From Massilia aquatica (GTDB lineage Bacteria; Pseudomonadota; Gammaproteobacteria; Burkholderiales; Burkholderiaceae_D), in assembly GCF_011682045.1 (NCBI RefSeq), contig NZ_VVIW01000012.1:1-64000 (forward strand): a stretch of DNA of 64,000 nucleotides. The letters run 5' to 3'. Under the pieces are notes generated by a model. It saw only the letters and a program-made list of their open reading frames with translations, did not search any database and was not told the DNA's origin. The position numbers were made by a program, and so were the translations under genes. This document shows positions 34,327 through 44,424 of the stretch, piece by piece (position 1 is the stretch's first letter; each line of letters starts with the position of its first letter).

Positions 34327-37071
34327 TTAGTGTGCTTCATCCCAGTTTTTACCGATACCCACTTCAGCGAGCAGGGGTACTTTCAGGGCCGCCACGCCCG
34401 CCATCAGTTGCGGCAGCCTGGTCTTGACCAGCTCCAGTTCCGCCTGCGGCACTTCGAGCACCAGTTCATCGTGCACCTGCATGATCATGCGCGTGCCGAG
34501 CTGGTCGGCCTCGAGCCAGTCCTGGACCGCGATCATGGCCAGCTTGATCAGGTCGGCCGCGGTGCCCTGCATCGGCGCGTTGATCGCGGCCCGTTCCGCA
34601 CCCTGGCGGCGCGGGCCGTTGGGCGAATTAATCTCCGGCAGCCACAGGCGCCGGCCGAACACGGTTTCCACGTAGCCGCGCGCCTTGGCCTGCATGCGCG
34701 TGTCTTCCATGTACTGGCGCACGCCCGAAAAGCGCGCGAAGTACTTGTCGATATAGTTTTGCGCCGCCGAGCGTTCGATGCCCAGGTTGGCGGCCAGGCC
34801 GAAGGCGCTCATGCCGTAGATCAGGCCGAAATTGATGACTTTCGCATAGCGGCGCTGCTCGCCCTGCACCTCGGCCGGCGCCACGCCGAAGATCTCGGCG
34901 GCGGTGGCGCGGTGAATGTCTTCGCCCTCGGCAAAGGCGCGCAGCATGGCCGCGTCTTCCGAAATATGGGCCATGATGCGCAGTTCGATCTGCGAATAGT
35001 CGGCCGAGACGATTACGTTGCCCGGGCCGGCGATGAAGGCTTCGCGGATGCGGCGCCCCTCGGCGGTGCGGATCGGGATGTTCTGCAGGTTCGGCTCGTT
35101 CGACGACAGGCGCCCGGTCACGGCGACCGCCTGCGCGTAGTTGGTGTGCACGCGGCCGGTGGCGCGGTTGACCATCTTGGGCAGCTTGTCGGTGTAGGTC
35201 GACTTGAGCTTGGACATGCCGCGGTATTCGAGCAGGATTTTCGGCAGCGGGAAGTCTTCGGCCAGCTTTTGCAGCACTTCCTCGTCGGTCGAGGGCGCGC
35301 CGCTCGGGGTCTTCTTGATCACCGGCAGCTGGAGTTTGCCGAAGAAGATCTCGCCGATCTGTTTGGGCGAACCGAGGTTGAACGGGCCGCCGGCCAGCTC
35401 GTAGGCTTTCTGTTCGAGCTCCATGATGCGCGCACCGAGTTCGCCCGACTGCACATTTAATAGTTCGGCGTCGATCAGCACCCCGTTGCGCTCGATCTTG
35501 TGCAGCACCACGGAGGTGGGCAGCTCGATCTTGCGGTAGATGAAATTGAGCTTCTCGTCGCTCTCGACATGGCCCTGCATGGCCTGGTGCAGGCGCAGGG
35601 TGATGTCGGAATCCTCGGCCGCGTATTCGGTCGCGCGCTCCAGGTCCACCTGGTCGAAGCAGATCTGGCCGGCGCCCTTGCCGCACACCTCGGTGAAGGG
35701 AATCGTGGTGTAGCCCAGGTGGCGCAGGGCCATGCTGTCCATGTCGTGCGGCTTGTGCGACTCGAACACGTAGGATTCGAGCAGGGTGTCGTGCACGATC
35801 CCGCGCAGGGTCACGCCGTGGTTGGCGAAAATGTGGCTGTCGTACTTGAGGTTCTGGCCCAGTTTCGGCTTGGCGGCGTCTTCCAGCCAGGGCTTCATGC
35901 GCGCCAGGACGTCCTCGCGGTTCAGTTGTTCGGGCACGCCGGCGTAGCGGTGCGCCAGCGGGATGTAGGCGCCCTTGCCCGCTTCGACCGACAGCGAGAT
36001 GCCGACCATCTGCGCCGTCATCGGATCGAGCGAGGTGGTTTCGGTATCGACCGAGGTGACGGCGGCGGCGTCGACCAGGGCCAGCCAGCGTTCCAGGTCG
36101 GCCTCGGTGACCACCGTTTCGTACTCGCCGCGCATGACCGGCACCACCGCGCCGGGGAACAGCTCGCCCTCGGGGGAATTGAGCAGCGCGCGCGGGGCGC
36201 CCTCGTCGTCGCGCTGGATCACTTCGCGCAGCAAGGTCTTGAAACCATAGCGCTCGAAGAAGGCCTTCAGGCCCTCCTTGTTTTCCGGCTGCGCCACCAG
36301 GGTCTCCGAAATCGACACCATGTGCGCGGCCAGGTCGCAATCGGTCTTGACGGTGATCAGGGCGCGGCCCTGCGGCAGCCAGGGGAGCGCCTGGCGCAGG
36401 TTCTCGCCGACCGCGCCGCCGATGCTGGCGGCGTTGGCGATCACGCCATCGAGGCTGTCGTGCAGCGCCAGCCACTTGAGGGCGGTCTTGGGACCGCACT
36501 TGGCCACGCCCGGAATATTATCGACCGTGTCGCCGATCAGGGTCAGGTAATCGATGATGCGCTTGGGTGGTACGCCGAACTTGGCCAGCACGCCGGCTTC
36601 GTCGAGCTTCTCATTGCTCATCGTGTTGATCAGGGTGACCTTGTCGTTGACCAGCTGCGCCAGGTCCTTGTCGCCGGTCGAGACCACCGTATTCATGCCA
36701 AGGCTGGTGGCCTGGACCGACAGCGTGCCGATGACGTCGTCGGCCTCGACGCCGTCGACCATCAGGATCGGCCAGCCCATGTGGCGCACCACTTCATGGA
36801 TCGGCTCGATTTGCAGGCGCAGGTCGTCCGGCATGGACGCGCGCGTGGCCTTATATTCCGGATACATATCGTCGCGGAAAGTCTTGCCCTTGGCATCGAA
36901 CACGCAAGCGATATACGCGGCCGGATAATCCTGGCGCAAGCGGCGCAGCATATTGACCATGCCATGCATGGCGCCGGTGGGATGGCCATCCGGGCTGCGC
37001 AAATCGGGCAGGGCATGAAAAGCACGGTACAGATAACTGGAACCGTCGACTAACAGCAGGGTATTTTGCAT
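34327..37071 (-). CDS. polA: DNA polymerase I
   Basis: 914 aa from ATG 37071 (MQNTLLLVDGSSYLYRAFHAL); the open frame extends 74 codons upstream through a palindromic repeat and is not coding. Domains: 5'-3' exonuclease (about 1-290), 3'-5' exonuclease with SVDTETTSLDPM (DxE motif) and polymerase fingers/palm with SADYSQIELRIMAHIS and MQVHDELVLEV. The proofreading Asp and Glu are present, so it is a full Klenow-type enzyme for repair and Okazaki fragment processing. Confidence 0.98.
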   Translation of the reverse strand: MQNTLLLVDGSSYLYRAFHALPDLRSPDGHPTGAMHGMVNMLRRLRQDYPAAYIACVFDAKGKTFRDDMYPEYKATRASMPDDLRLQIEPIHEVVRHMGWPILMVDGVEADDVIGTLSVQATSLGMNTVVSTGDKDLAQLVNDKVTLINTMSNEKLDEAGVLAKFGVPPKRIIDYLTLIGDTVDNIPGVAKCGPKTALKWLALHDSLDGVIANAASIGGAVGENLRQALPWLPQGRALITVKTDCDLAAHMVSISETLVAQPENKEGLKAFFERYGFKTLLREVIQRDDEGAPRALLNSPEGELFPGAVVPVMRGEYETVVTEADLERWLALVDAAAVTSVDTETTSLDPMTAQMVGISLSVEAGKGAYIPLAHRYAGVPEQLNREDVLARMKPWLEDAAKPKLGQNLKYDSHIFANHGVTLRGIVHDTLLESYVFESHKPHDMDSMALRHLGYTTIPFTEVCGKGAGQICFDQVDLERATEYAAEDSDITLRLHQAMQGHVESDEKLNFIYRKIELPTSVVLHKIERNGVLIDAELLNVQSGELGARIMELEQKAYELAGGPFNLGSPKQIGEIFFGKLQLPVIKKTPSGAPSTDEEVLQKLAEDFPLPKILLEYRGMSKLKSTYTDKLPKMVNRATGRVHTNYAQAVAVTGRLSSNEPNLQNIPIRTAEGRRIREAFIAGPGNVIVSADYSQIELRIMAHISEDAAMLRAFAEGEDIHRATAAEIFGVAPAEVQGEQRRYAKVINFGLIYGMSAFGLAANLGIERSAAQNYIDKYFARFSGVRQYMEDTRMQAKARGYVETVFGRRLWLPEINSPNGPRRQGAERAAINAPMQGTAADLIKLAMIAVQDWLEADQLGTRMIMQVHDELVLEVPQAELELVKTRLPQLMAGVAALKVPLLAEVGIGKNWDEAH

Positions 37072-37177
37072 AGTGCCAAAAATGAGGTTGAGCCGGGACA
37101 GGAAAAGGCGCGGCAGCGTACCGGTCATTATCGCAGAAAGCGCGCCCGCCCCGAAGCCCGAACGCCCTGACCATATG

Positions 37178-37260
37178 TTGTAAAAACGGGGACAGACCCC
37201 GGTTTTACAACTTTTACCGGCGATTCCTTGCAAAACCGGGGTCTGTCCCCGGTTTTGCAA
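37178..37260. repeat. Inverted pair of GGGGTCTGTCCCC-type palindromic elements
   Basis: Two hairpins lie 15 bp apart in the polA/DUF2782 divergent gap. The first (37178-37212) has a 15-bp stem with one mismatch and loop ACAGA. The second (37228-37260) has a perfect 14-bp stem TTGCAAAACCGGGG / CCCCGGTTTTGCAA and loop TCTGT. The loops are complementary, so the copies are in opposite orientation. Confidence 0.75.
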
Positions 37261-37347
37261 CTTCGCCGGCTGGCTTGTATGAGGTGTTTCCACAGGCGGG
37301 GCGGGGGTTTGTTACAATGGTCTACACGACCTAAAGGCGACCCTATC

Positions 37348-37770
37348 ATGCTGCGCATTTCTTCTTTCCGCACTACTTCCCGCAATCTCCTGGCCTTGTG
37401 CCTGCTCGCTTCGGCCAGCCTGGCCGGCGCCCAGCAATCGAAGCCGAGCGATGCTCCGCCGAAGCTCGAACGCCTCGACGACGGCAACCTGGCCCCCGCC
37501 ATCGTGGCGCCGCGCGCCAACGAGCCGAAAATTTCCGAGAAGCGCGAGAACGGCCGTACCACGGAAGTGAAAGTTAAATCCGGCAAGAGCAGCTATACGA
37601 TGAAGGGCACCAATCCCGCCGCCGGCAGCTCGGGCCTGGACGCCAACGGCTCGCACCTGCGCGGCCCGCAGTGGCAAGTCGGTGAATTCGACCTGAACAA
37701 AAAGAAAAAGGCCGCCAGCGAAGCCGCCGCCGATGCCGCACCGGTGCCGGCCCCGCCCGCAGGCAAGTAA
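37348..37770 (+). CDS. DUF2782 family exported protein
   Basis: 140 aa from ATG 37348. The signal peptide ends near [12 protein letters not shown]. The mature part has the DUF2782 pattern ([27 protein letters not shown]) and a charged, Ala/Pro-rich tail ([11 protein letters not shown]). In many Burkholderiales it lies between polA and thrB, as here. Function unknown. It is divergent from polA across the paired palindromes. Confidence 0.88.
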   Translation: MLRISSFRTTSRNLLALCLLASASLAGAQQSKPSDAPPKLERLDDGNLAPAIVAPRANEPKISEKRENGRTTEVKVKSGKSSYTMKGTNPAAGSSGLDANGSHLRGPQWQVGEFDLNKKKKAASEAAADAAPVPAPPAGK

Positions 37771-37849
37771 TCCGCCCCCTCCCGCCGCGTGCCCTCCCCC
37801 GGGCGCGCGGCACTCATATCGACCGACTTACCTTACCCTTCGCTTTCAC

Positions 37850-38809
37850 ATGGCAGTTTTTACCGCGGTCACCCTGGATGACCTGACTTTGTTGCTGAAA
37901 AAGTTTCCATTAGGAAATGCTATCAACATCAAAGGGATCAGTTCCGGCATCGAAAACAGTAACTTTTTCATCGATACGGAGCGCGGCGAGTACGTGCTGA
38001 CGATTTTCGAGAACCTGTCCTTCGCGCAGCTGCCGTTTTATCTGCAGCTGATGCGCCACCTGGCCGACCGGGGCGTGCTGGTGCCGGCCCCGGTGCCGGA
38101 CGAGGCGGGCGAGCTGGTGGTGCCGCTGCATGGCAAGCCGGCCGCCATCGTCAGTAAACTCGAAGGCGGCTCGCAGATGGCGCCGCAGCCGGTCCACTGC
38201 GCCGCGGTCGGGGCGATGCAGGCGAAGATGCACCTGGCCGGACGCGACTTTGCGCTACAGCAGCCGAACCTGCGCGGTCTCGACTGGTGGAACGACACCA
38301 CGCCGCTGGTGCTGCCCTTCCTCGACGAACACAATGCCCATCTGCTGCGCGCCGAGATGCATTTCCAGAGCGCGTTTGCAGCCTGCGACCATTACCATCG
38401 CCTCGGGCGCGGTCCGATCCATGCCGACCTGTTCCGCAACAACGTGATGTTCGTCGGCGAGCGCCTGACCGGTTTCTTCGATTTCTATTTCGCCGGCTGC
38501 GACACCTGGCTGTTCGACGTGGCCGTCACCGTCAACGACTGGTGCATCGACGTCGCCACCGGCGTGCTCGATGCGGCCCGCGTGCGCGCCCTGGTCGACG
38601 CCTACCACGCGGTGCGCCCGTTCACCGCCGACGAGCAGGCCGCCTGGCAGCCGATGCTGCGCGCCGCCGCGCTGCGCTTCTGGCTCTCGCGCCTGTACGA
38701 CCTGTATGTGCCGCGCGAAGCCGAAATGCTCACGCCGCACGACCCGACCCATTTCGAGCGTATTTTGCGCGAACGCATCGCTACCCCCGCCCCAGGATTA
38801 ATCGCATGA
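37850..38809 (+). CDS. thrB: Homoserine kinase (ThrB, protein-kinase-like type)
   Basis: 319 aa from ATG 37850 ([12 protein letters not shown]). It belongs to the APH/choline-kinase fold homoserine kinases, not the GHMP type. The catalytic loop is [12 protein letters not shown] and the metal-binding Asp is in GFFDFYFAG. It phosphorylates homoserine in threonine synthesis. Its stop overlaps the next gene's ATG (ATGA). No thrA or thrC is adjacent. Confidence 0.93.
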   Translation: MAVFTAVTLDDLTLLLKKFPLGNAINIKGISSGIENSNFFIDTERGEYVLTIFENLSFAQLPFYLQLMRHLADRGVLVPAPVPDEAGELVVPLHGKPAAIVSKLEGGSQMAPQPVHCAAVGAMQAKMHLAGRDFALQQPNLRGLDWWNDTTPLVLPFLDEHNAHLLRAEMHFQSAFAACDHYHRLGRGPIHADLFRNNVMFVGERLTGFFDFYFAGCDTWLFDVAVTVNDWCIDVATGVLDAARVRALVDAYHAVRPFTADEQAAWQPMLRAAALRFWLSRLYDLYVPREAEMLTPHDPTHFERILRERIATPAPGLIA

Positions 38810-39582
38810 GCCGCCTTCCCGCCATCACCGGATGGCACTGGATCAAGCAGGGTTTCGCCCTGTTCCGCAAGCAGCCCGCCATCCTCACCATGCTGCTGTT
38901 CGCCACTCTCCTGATGAGCCTGACCCTGGCCACCATTCCAGTGCTGGGGCAAATCATGACGATGGTGCTGATTCCCTCGTTCAGCATGGCGATCATGCAA
39001 GCCTGCAACCTGATCGGGCAAGACCAGCCGGTCACGCCCGGCGTGCTGCTGACCGGCTTTCGCCCGCCAGCCTTGAAGCGCCTGTGCAAGCTGGGCCTGA
39101 TTTATCTGTCGATCTCGATCGTGCTCGGCCTGATTCCGGCATTCATGATCTCGCCCGACTTCATCAAGCAGATGAGCGTGCCGCTGGCCGAACGCGGCGC
39201 CATCAAGATCAGCCCGGCGGACATGCAGGTGGTGCTGCTGGCCGGCCTGCTGCAAGGCGTGGCGCTGCTGCTGATGTGCTTTGCGCCGCCGCTGACCTAC
39301 TGGCAGCAGATGAAACCGGGCAAGGCGACCTTTTACAGCGTGTTCGGAATCTTCGGGGCGATCCGCCCGTTCGTGGTGATGCTGATGGCGTGGACCGCCA
39401 TGTTCTTCGGCGCCGTTTTGCTGATTGGAATGATACTGGGCAGCAGCCGCGGCGGGCAGATTGCCGTGCTCTGGCTGATGCTGCAATTCATGCTGCTGAT
39501 GCAATGCGCGATCTTTGCCGCCTACCGCCAGATCTTCGGCGACCCCTCGCTGCTGCCCAAGCAAGTCGATCTCAGCAAATAA
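38806..39582 (+). CDS. BPSS1780-like integral membrane protein
   Basis: 258 aa with about six transmembrane helices (for example [22 protein letters not shown] and [19 protein letters not shown] in overlapping hydrophobic blocks). The family is commonly found next to polA/thrB in Burkholderiales and has no assigned role. It is translationally coupled to thrB by ATGA. A hairpin follows at 39591. Confidence 0.82.
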   Translation: MSRLPAITGWHWIKQGFALFRKQPAILTMLLFATLLMSLTLATIPVLGQIMTMVLIPSFSMAIMQACNLIGQDQPVTPGVLLTGFRPPALKRLCKLGLIYLSISIVLGLIPAFMISPDFIKQMSVPLAERGAIKISPADMQVVLLAGLLQGVALLLMCFAPPLTYWQQMKPGKATFYSVFGIFGAIRPFVVMLMAWTAMFFGAVLLIGMILGSSRGGQIAVLWLMLQFMLLMQCAIFAAYRQIFGDPSLLPKQVDLSK

Positions 39583-39590
39583 GCTGATCG

Positions 39591-39614
39591 GCCGGCGGAC
39601 CGCAGTCCGCCGGC
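39591..39614. terminator. Hairpin between converging genes
   Basis: Perfect 10-bp stem GCCGGCGGAC-CGCA-GTCCGCCGGC, placed 8 bp after the membrane-protein stop and 9 bp before the uvrD stop. It could stop transcription from both sides, although no U tract is present. Confidence 0.5.
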
Positions 39615-39622
39615 ACGCCGGA

Positions 39623-41932
39623 TCAGGGCCCTACCCGTTCCAGCTTGGCGACCGACAGGTCGAGCACTTTCATGCCGGCCTTGCCGAAGTTGATCTGGGC
39701 GCGCGCGTTGCTGCCGCCGCCCTCGATATTGACAATCACCCCTTCGCCGAACTTGGCGTGCGCCACCGATTCGCCGATGCGCCATCCGGACCCGTTGCTG
39801 GCCGCTTTTTGCGCGATCTGCTGGGCGATCTTGTTGTCCGAGCCGCCAGTGAACTTGGCGTCGTCCCAGGCCGATTTTTTGTTCCCGAACCAGTGCGACT
39901 GCACGCGCGGCGACAGCCACTTGAGCGCCTCTTCCGGCAGCTCGTCGAAAAAGCGCGACTTCATGTTGTAGCGGGTTTGCCCGTGCAGCATGCGCGTCTG
40001 CGTAAAACTCATGTACAGGCGTTTGCGCGCGCGCGTGATGGCCACGTACATCAGGCGCCGTTCTTCGTCCACGCCATCCATCTCGCGCGAACTGCTCTCG
40101 TGCGGGAACAGGCCTTCTTCCAGGCCGGTGATGAACACGGCGTCGAATTCGAGTCCCTTGGCCGAGTGCACCGTCATCAGTTGCAGCGCATCCTGCCCGG
40201 CCTGGGCCTGGGCGTCGCCCGCTTCGAGCGAGGCGTGCGACAGAAACGCCGACAGCGGCGACATGACGATGTTGAGCGGCGTGTCGGCGTCGATGATCTC
40301 GACGCCGTCGCCTTCGACCAGCATCTCGCCCGCGCTGGCGTAGGTCTTGGGCCCGAGATAGGCCGGCGCGCCCTGGCCGAAGCCTTCTTCCTGCACGAAC
40401 TGGGTGGCCGCATTGACCATCTGCTCCAGGTTCTCGATGCGGTCGGCGCCTTCTTTTTCGTTCTGGTAGTGCTGCAGCAGGCCGCTGGCCTCGAGCACCA
40501 CGCGCACCATTTCGGGCAGCGCCAGTTGCTGTGTCTCGAAGCGGGCGCCTTCGACCAGCTTCACAAAACTGTTCAGCGAGGAACCCGATTTGCCGGCCAC
40601 GTAAGGCACTGCCGCGTACAGCGAGATGCCATGCTGCTCGGCGGCCGTCTGCAGCGCTTCGATCGAACGCATGCCGATCCCGCGCGTGGGGAAGTTCACC
40701 ACCCGCAAAAAGGCCGAATCGTTGTGCGGATTGTCCATCAGTTGCAGGTAGGCGATCGCGTGCTTGACCTCGGCGCGCTGGAAGTAGCGCTGGCCGCCGT
40801 ACACGGTGTACGGCAGGCCGGCCGCGAACAGCGCGTGCTCGATCACGCGCGACTGCGCATTCGAGCGGTACAAAATGGCGATCTCGCGCCGCAATGAACC
40901 CTCGGCCATCAGGGTCTTGGCTTCCTCGATGATCCACTGCGCTTCTTCCAGGTCGGACGAGGCTTCGTAGATGCGTACCGGCTCGCCGTGGCCGGCGTCG
41001 GTGCGCAGGTTCTTGCCCAGGCGCTTGCTGTTGTTGGCGATCAGGTGGTTGGCGCTGTCGAGGATGTGGCCGTGCGAGCGGTAATTTTGCTCCAGCTTGA
41101 TCAGGTTCTCGACCCGGAATTCGCGCTCGAAGGCGCTCATGTTGCCCACGTTGGCGCCGCGGAAGGCGTAAATGCTCTGGTCGTCGTCGCCCACCGCGAA
41201 CAGCGCGCCGGCCACCTGCTGGCCCTGCCCCGCCAGCAGCTTGAGCAGGTTGTATTGCAGGTCGTTGGTATCCTGGAACTCGTCGACCAGGATGTGCTTG
41301 AAACGCGCCTGGTAATGCTCGCGCAGTGGCTGGTTGCGTTGCAGCAGCTCGTAGGCGCGCAGCAGCAGCTCGGCAAAATCGACCACGCCTTCGCGCTGGC
41401 ACTGGTTGTCGTACAGATCGTACAACTCGACCATCTTGCGTTCGATCGGGTCGTGCGCCTCGACCCGGTTGGCGCGCAGGCCCTGGTCCTTGGCGTTGTT
41501 GATGAAATACATCAAATTCTTGGCCGGATACTTCTCGTCGTCGACATTGTTCGCCTTGAGCAAACGTTTAATCATCGACAACTGATCCTGCGAATCGAGG
41601 ATCTGGAAGGTTTGCGGCAGCGCGGCATCGCGGTAATGGGTGCGCAGGAAGCGGTTGCACAGGCCGTGGAAGGTGCCGATCCACATGCCGCGCGTGCTTA
41701 CCGGCAGCATGACCGACAGGCGGGTCAGCATTTCCTTGGCGGCCTTGTTGGTAAACGTCACCGCCATGATCCCGGCCGGCGACACCTGGCCGGTCTGGAT
41801 CAGCCAGGCGATGCGGGTCGTCAGCACGCGCGTCTTGCCGGAGCCGGCGCCCGCGAGAATCAGGGCGCTCTGCGGCGGCAGGGTGACGGCGGCGAGTTGT
41901 TCGGGATTGAGGTTGTGGAGGAGATTTTGCAT
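39623..41932 (-). CDS. uvrD: UvrD/Rep-family DNA helicase (UvrD)
   Basis: 769 aa from ATG 41932 (MQNLLHNLNPEQLAAV). Superfamily 1A helicase motifs: Q motif LNPEQ, Walker A LAGAGSGKTRVL, motif Ia TFTNKAAKEM, motif II LVDEFQDTN, motif III GDDDQSIYAFRGA, motif V TVHSAKGLEFDAVF, motif VI YVAITRARKRL. The C-terminal Tudor-like domain (AKFGEGVIVNIEGGG) is the UvrD/PcrA signature. It works in nucleotide excision and mismatch repair. Length is slightly above E. coli UvrD. Confidence 0.97.
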   Translation of the reverse strand: MQNLLHNLNPEQLAAVTLPPQSALILAGAGSGKTRVLTTRIAWLIQTGQVSPAGIMAVTFTNKAAKEMLTRLSVMLPVSTRGMWIGTFHGLCNRFLRTHYRDAALPQTFQILDSQDQLSMIKRLLKANNVDDEKYPAKNLMYFINNAKDQGLRANRVEAHDPIERKMVELYDLYDNQCQREGVVDFAELLLRAYELLQRNQPLREHYQARFKHILVDEFQDTNDLQYNLLKLLAGQGQQVAGALFAVGDDDQSIYAFRGANVGNMSAFEREFRVENLIKLEQNYRSHGHILDSANHLIANNSKRLGKNLRTDAGHGEPVRIYEASSDLEEAQWIIEEAKTLMAEGSLRREIAILYRSNAQSRVIEHALFAAGLPYTVYGGQRYFQRAEVKHAIAYLQLMDNPHNDSAFLRVVNFPTRGIGMRSIEALQTAAEQHGISLYAAVPYVAGKSGSSLNSFVKLVEGARFETQQLALPEMVRVVLEASGLLQHYQNEKEGADRIENLEQMVNAATQFVQEEGFGQGAPAYLGPKTYASAGEMLVEGDGVEIIDADTPLNIVMSPLSAFLSHASLEAGDAQAQAGQDALQLMTVHSAKGLEFDAVFITGLEEGLFPHESSSREMDGVDEERRLMYVAITRARKRLYMSFTQTRMLHGQTRYNMKSRFFDELPEEALKWLSPRVQSHWFGNKKSAWDDAKFTGGSDNKIAQQIAQKAASNGSGWRIGESVAHAKFGEGVIVNIEGGGSNARAQINFGKAGMKVLDLSVAKLERVGP

Positions 41933-42211
41933 GCCGTGATTATACCGGCGCGCCGCCATCGGACGGCGACGCTTTCGCTGGCGAACGGGCTTCTCGAGCG
42001 GCGGCGGCGGGTTTGGCTGCGCTCTCGGCCCTGGCTACGCCGGTCGTTGCGACACCGGCCTGGTTCGCCCCGTCGCGCCGATGCGTCGGCACCAAGGCGC
42101 TGAAGTGGATAACCATGCCGGCATCGGCCGCCGCTATTCCAAACACTTACTCATTCGACATGGTTGCCGAATTGCCGGCATGGCGTCGACTGTAGCTCGA
42201 TCCGGTGCCGC
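41933..42211. other. Gap between uvrD and the M56 gene
   Basis: 279 bp with little feature. A GTG-initiated 68-codon frame on the minus strand (41940-42146) has an Ala/Pro-rich tail but no ribosome-binding site or recognisable family, so I do not call it a gene. Confidence 0.4.
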
Positions 42212-44164
42212 TCAGGGTGCGCGCTGCCCCGGCACAGGCCGCGCCAGGCCGCGCGCGACGGCGTCGCGCAGCACCTCGCGCATGACGCGCTCGGCCACCT
42301 TGCCTTGCCGGTCCATTTCGCGCCCCAGCACGTTCATCTGTTTTCCCAGCGCTTCCATCGGCTTGCCGGCCTCTTTCATCTGTTCGCCGATGGCGTCGAG
42401 CGGTGCGCGCGCCTGCTCGATCCTGCCGTGCTGGCGCTCGAGCTGCGCGTGCTGCACGTCGAGCTGGCGTTCGATGTCGGCCAGCTTGAGGTTGAGCCCG
42501 TCGCGCTGGCCCACCAGTTGCACCCGGGCGGCGCCAGCGGCGTCGTCGATCCGGCGTTCGAGCTGCACGATCTCGCGCTGCAAGCGCGCCTGCTGGGCCG
42601 CCAGCGCCGTCGTCAGGCCGGCGAGGCGGCGCGTTTCGGCATGCTCAGGATCGCCGGCGCCGGCCTTGCGTTCCATCTCGCGGCCCAGCTGCTCGACCAC
42701 CTTGCCGTGCTGTTCCATCTCCTTGCCATGCACGTCCATGCGCTCGCCGAGGCGCTTGAGCGGCTCATAGGCCGCGTTCGCCTTCGCGAGCAGGGCCGGG
42801 TCCTGCACGACGTAGGCCATGCCGCCCTGGCGGAACCACAAGAAGTCGCCGGCGACGGCGTGTTTGGCGGCGGCGATGTCGTCGATATCGCCGCTGTCGC
42901 CACTTAACATGCCTTTGCGTTCAGGCCCCTGCACCAGCGCATACGACATGTCGCCGGCGCCTTTGGCGATGCTCACCGGAGGGCGCGGCGGCGCCGGTGG
43001 TGCAGGCGGCGCAGGTGGCGCTGACAGCACCGGTGGCAGCGGCGCGATCTCCATCGGCGCGGCGGGAATGGTCCCTGCGGCGGGCGGCGCCGGGGGAGCC
43101 GGCGGCGCTGGCGGCACCATCGGCACACTGGCGGCGCGCGCCGCTTTGGCGGCCGCCAAAGGCGCCGTTTGCGCATTGGCGTAGAACGCGGCGCAGGCGG
43201 CCGACAAGCCGAGAATCGGCAGCGCCATCTTCCAGTTCAGTGGTTCGGTATCCGGGCGGACCAGGCGTTTGATGCGGGACATAAGATTTCCTCCGTGAGC
43301 CCCATGGGCGAGTTGAGGTGTGGAGAACTGGAACTGGTCCAGTTCGGATAAAGCAAGCGCCAGACGCCGCGGTTCGCCGAGCATGCTTGCTGCAATGTCA
43401 TCTGCAACCTGTTCGCGTTCGATCCGCACCCGGTGCGACAGCCACCACACCGCAGGGTGATAGAACAGCACGATGTCGATCGCGCTCTGGATCAGGTTGA
43501 CCAGGTAATCGAGGCGCTTGATGTGCGCCATTTCGTGGGCCAGCAGGGCTTCGAGCAGGTCGGGCGGCATGCCCGTGAGCAACGAGGCCGGCACCAGGAT
43601 CACCGGGCGCCACCAGCCGGCCGTGACCGGGCCGGGCAAGTCGTGCACCAGCCCCAGCGCGACCTTGCGCACCACGCCGAAACGCAGCGCCAGCCGGTCC
43701 ACCCGCGCCTGCCAGGCGGCATCGTGCACATAGCGGCCCGGCTGGCTGCGGCGCCGCACCCAGGCCAGCCCGAGCATCAGGCGCAGCGCCAGCAGGCCGG
43801 CGCCGCAGCTCCAGAACAGCATCAATAGCGGCAGGCGCTGCTGCAAGACCGGTTCCCAACTGGCCACCTGCGCGGCCAGCAACGGCGCGCCGGCATCGAT
43901 GGCGGGCATGCCGCCCGCGCCCAGCGCCAGGATGGTGGTGCCCGCCCCCCGGGCGTCGAGCACGCGCTGCACCGTGCCGGCCAGCGGCAAGGCGGCGCAC
44001 AGCAGCAGCGCGCCGCAGCCGACGGCGTAGCGCAGCTGCGGGCGCGCACCGCGCAGCAGTCCCATCGCGAGCGCGGCCAAGCAGCCGATCAGTACGCCCT
44101 GCCACACAAAATCGAGCAAGGCCCAGCCCAGGCTGGGCACGATGACGGCGAGCATGTCGTTCAT
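42212..44164 (-). CDS. M56 family (BlaR1-like) membrane metallopeptidase
   Basis: 650 aa. Four transmembrane segments in the first ~320 residues flank the zinc site HEMAH (HExxH) in EALLAHEMAHIKRLDY; the downstream EREQVADD likely gives the third ligand. After a Pro/Ala-rich linker (about 345-400) comes a periplasmic-type region with a long coiled coil (about 480-640). There is no penicillin-binding sensor domain, so it is not a classical beta-lactam receptor. M56 proteins usually cleave a BlaI-type repressor encoded next door, but none is here. It lies downstream of the lanthipeptide genes on the same strand, separated by 260 bp with its own promoter. Confidence 0.9.
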   Translation of the reverse strand: MNDMLAVIVPSLGWALLDFVWQGVLIGCLAALAMGLLRGARPQLRYAVGCGALLLCAALPLAGTVQRVLDARGAGTTILALGAGGMPAIDAGAPLLAAQVASWEPVLQQRLPLLMLFWSCGAGLLALRLMLGLAWVRRRSQPGRYVHDAAWQARVDRLALRFGVVRKVALGLVHDLPGPVTAGWWRPVILVPASLLTGMPPDLLEALLAHEMAHIKRLDYLVNLIQSAIDIVLFYHPAVWWLSHRVRIEREQVADDIAASMLGEPRRLALALSELDQFQFSTPQLAHGAHGGNLMSRIKRLVRPDTEPLNWKMALPILGLSAACAAFYANAQTAPLAAAKAARAASVPMVPPAPPAPPAPPAAGTIPAAPMEIAPLPPVLSAPPAPPAPPAPPRPPVSIAKGAGDMSYALVQGPERKGMLSGDSGDIDDIAAAKHAVAGDFLWFRQGGMAYVVQDPALLAKANAAYEPLKRLGERMDVHGKEMEQHGKVVEQLGREMERKAGAGDPEHAETRRLAGLTTALAAQQARLQREIVQLERRIDDAAGAARVQLVGQRDGLNLKLADIERQLDVQHAQLERQHGRIEQARAPLDAIGEQMKEAGKPMEALGKQMNVLGREMDRQGKVAERVMREVLRDAVARGLARPVPGQRAP

Positions 44165-44209
44165 GGATGGATTCCTGCTTGCATGGTCTCTCCGTCAAAG
44201 GGTGAATGT

Positions 44210-44238
44210 AGAATAAAATATCTAGATAATTTTGTCTA
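44210..44238 (-). promoter_or_regulatory. Promoter of the M56 gene with paired TCTAGA sites
   Basis: On the minus strand, -35 TAGACA, a 17-bp spacer and -10 TATTCT end about 46 nt before the M56 ATG. The spacer and -35 are covered by TCTAGATAATTTTGTCTAGA (44221-44240), two palindromic TCTAGA sites 14 bp apart centre to centre. This is a plausible repressor-binding site. Confidence 0.5.
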
Positions 44239-44424
44239 GAACTATTTTTCTACTTCCCGGACAAGCGCGGGCGCGCCTCCGGTGAGCATGACTGTAGACG
44301 GGATGGCAAACACGTTCCAGCGGGAGGCGATGGGCGGTCGATTTGGAGGAACAGGCGGCTGCAATGCGCAACTAGCGCGCATGGGAGGGAACGCAAGCCG
44401 GCCAGCCGGCCGGCCTGCAAAACG

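Noticed and set aside
37072-37293. N-terminal extension of polA (74 codons)
   Set aside because: Runs through the palindromic repeat pair, and the family N-terminus starts at MQNTLLLVDGSSYL.
41940-42146. Possible 68-aa gene between uvrD and the M56 gene
   Set aside because: GTG start without a ribosome-binding site, Ala-rich low-complexity product and no family.
42212-44164. Beta-lactam sensor BlaR1
   Set aside because: The M56 domain is clear, but there is no penicillin-binding domain and no blaI or beta-lactamase gene nearby.
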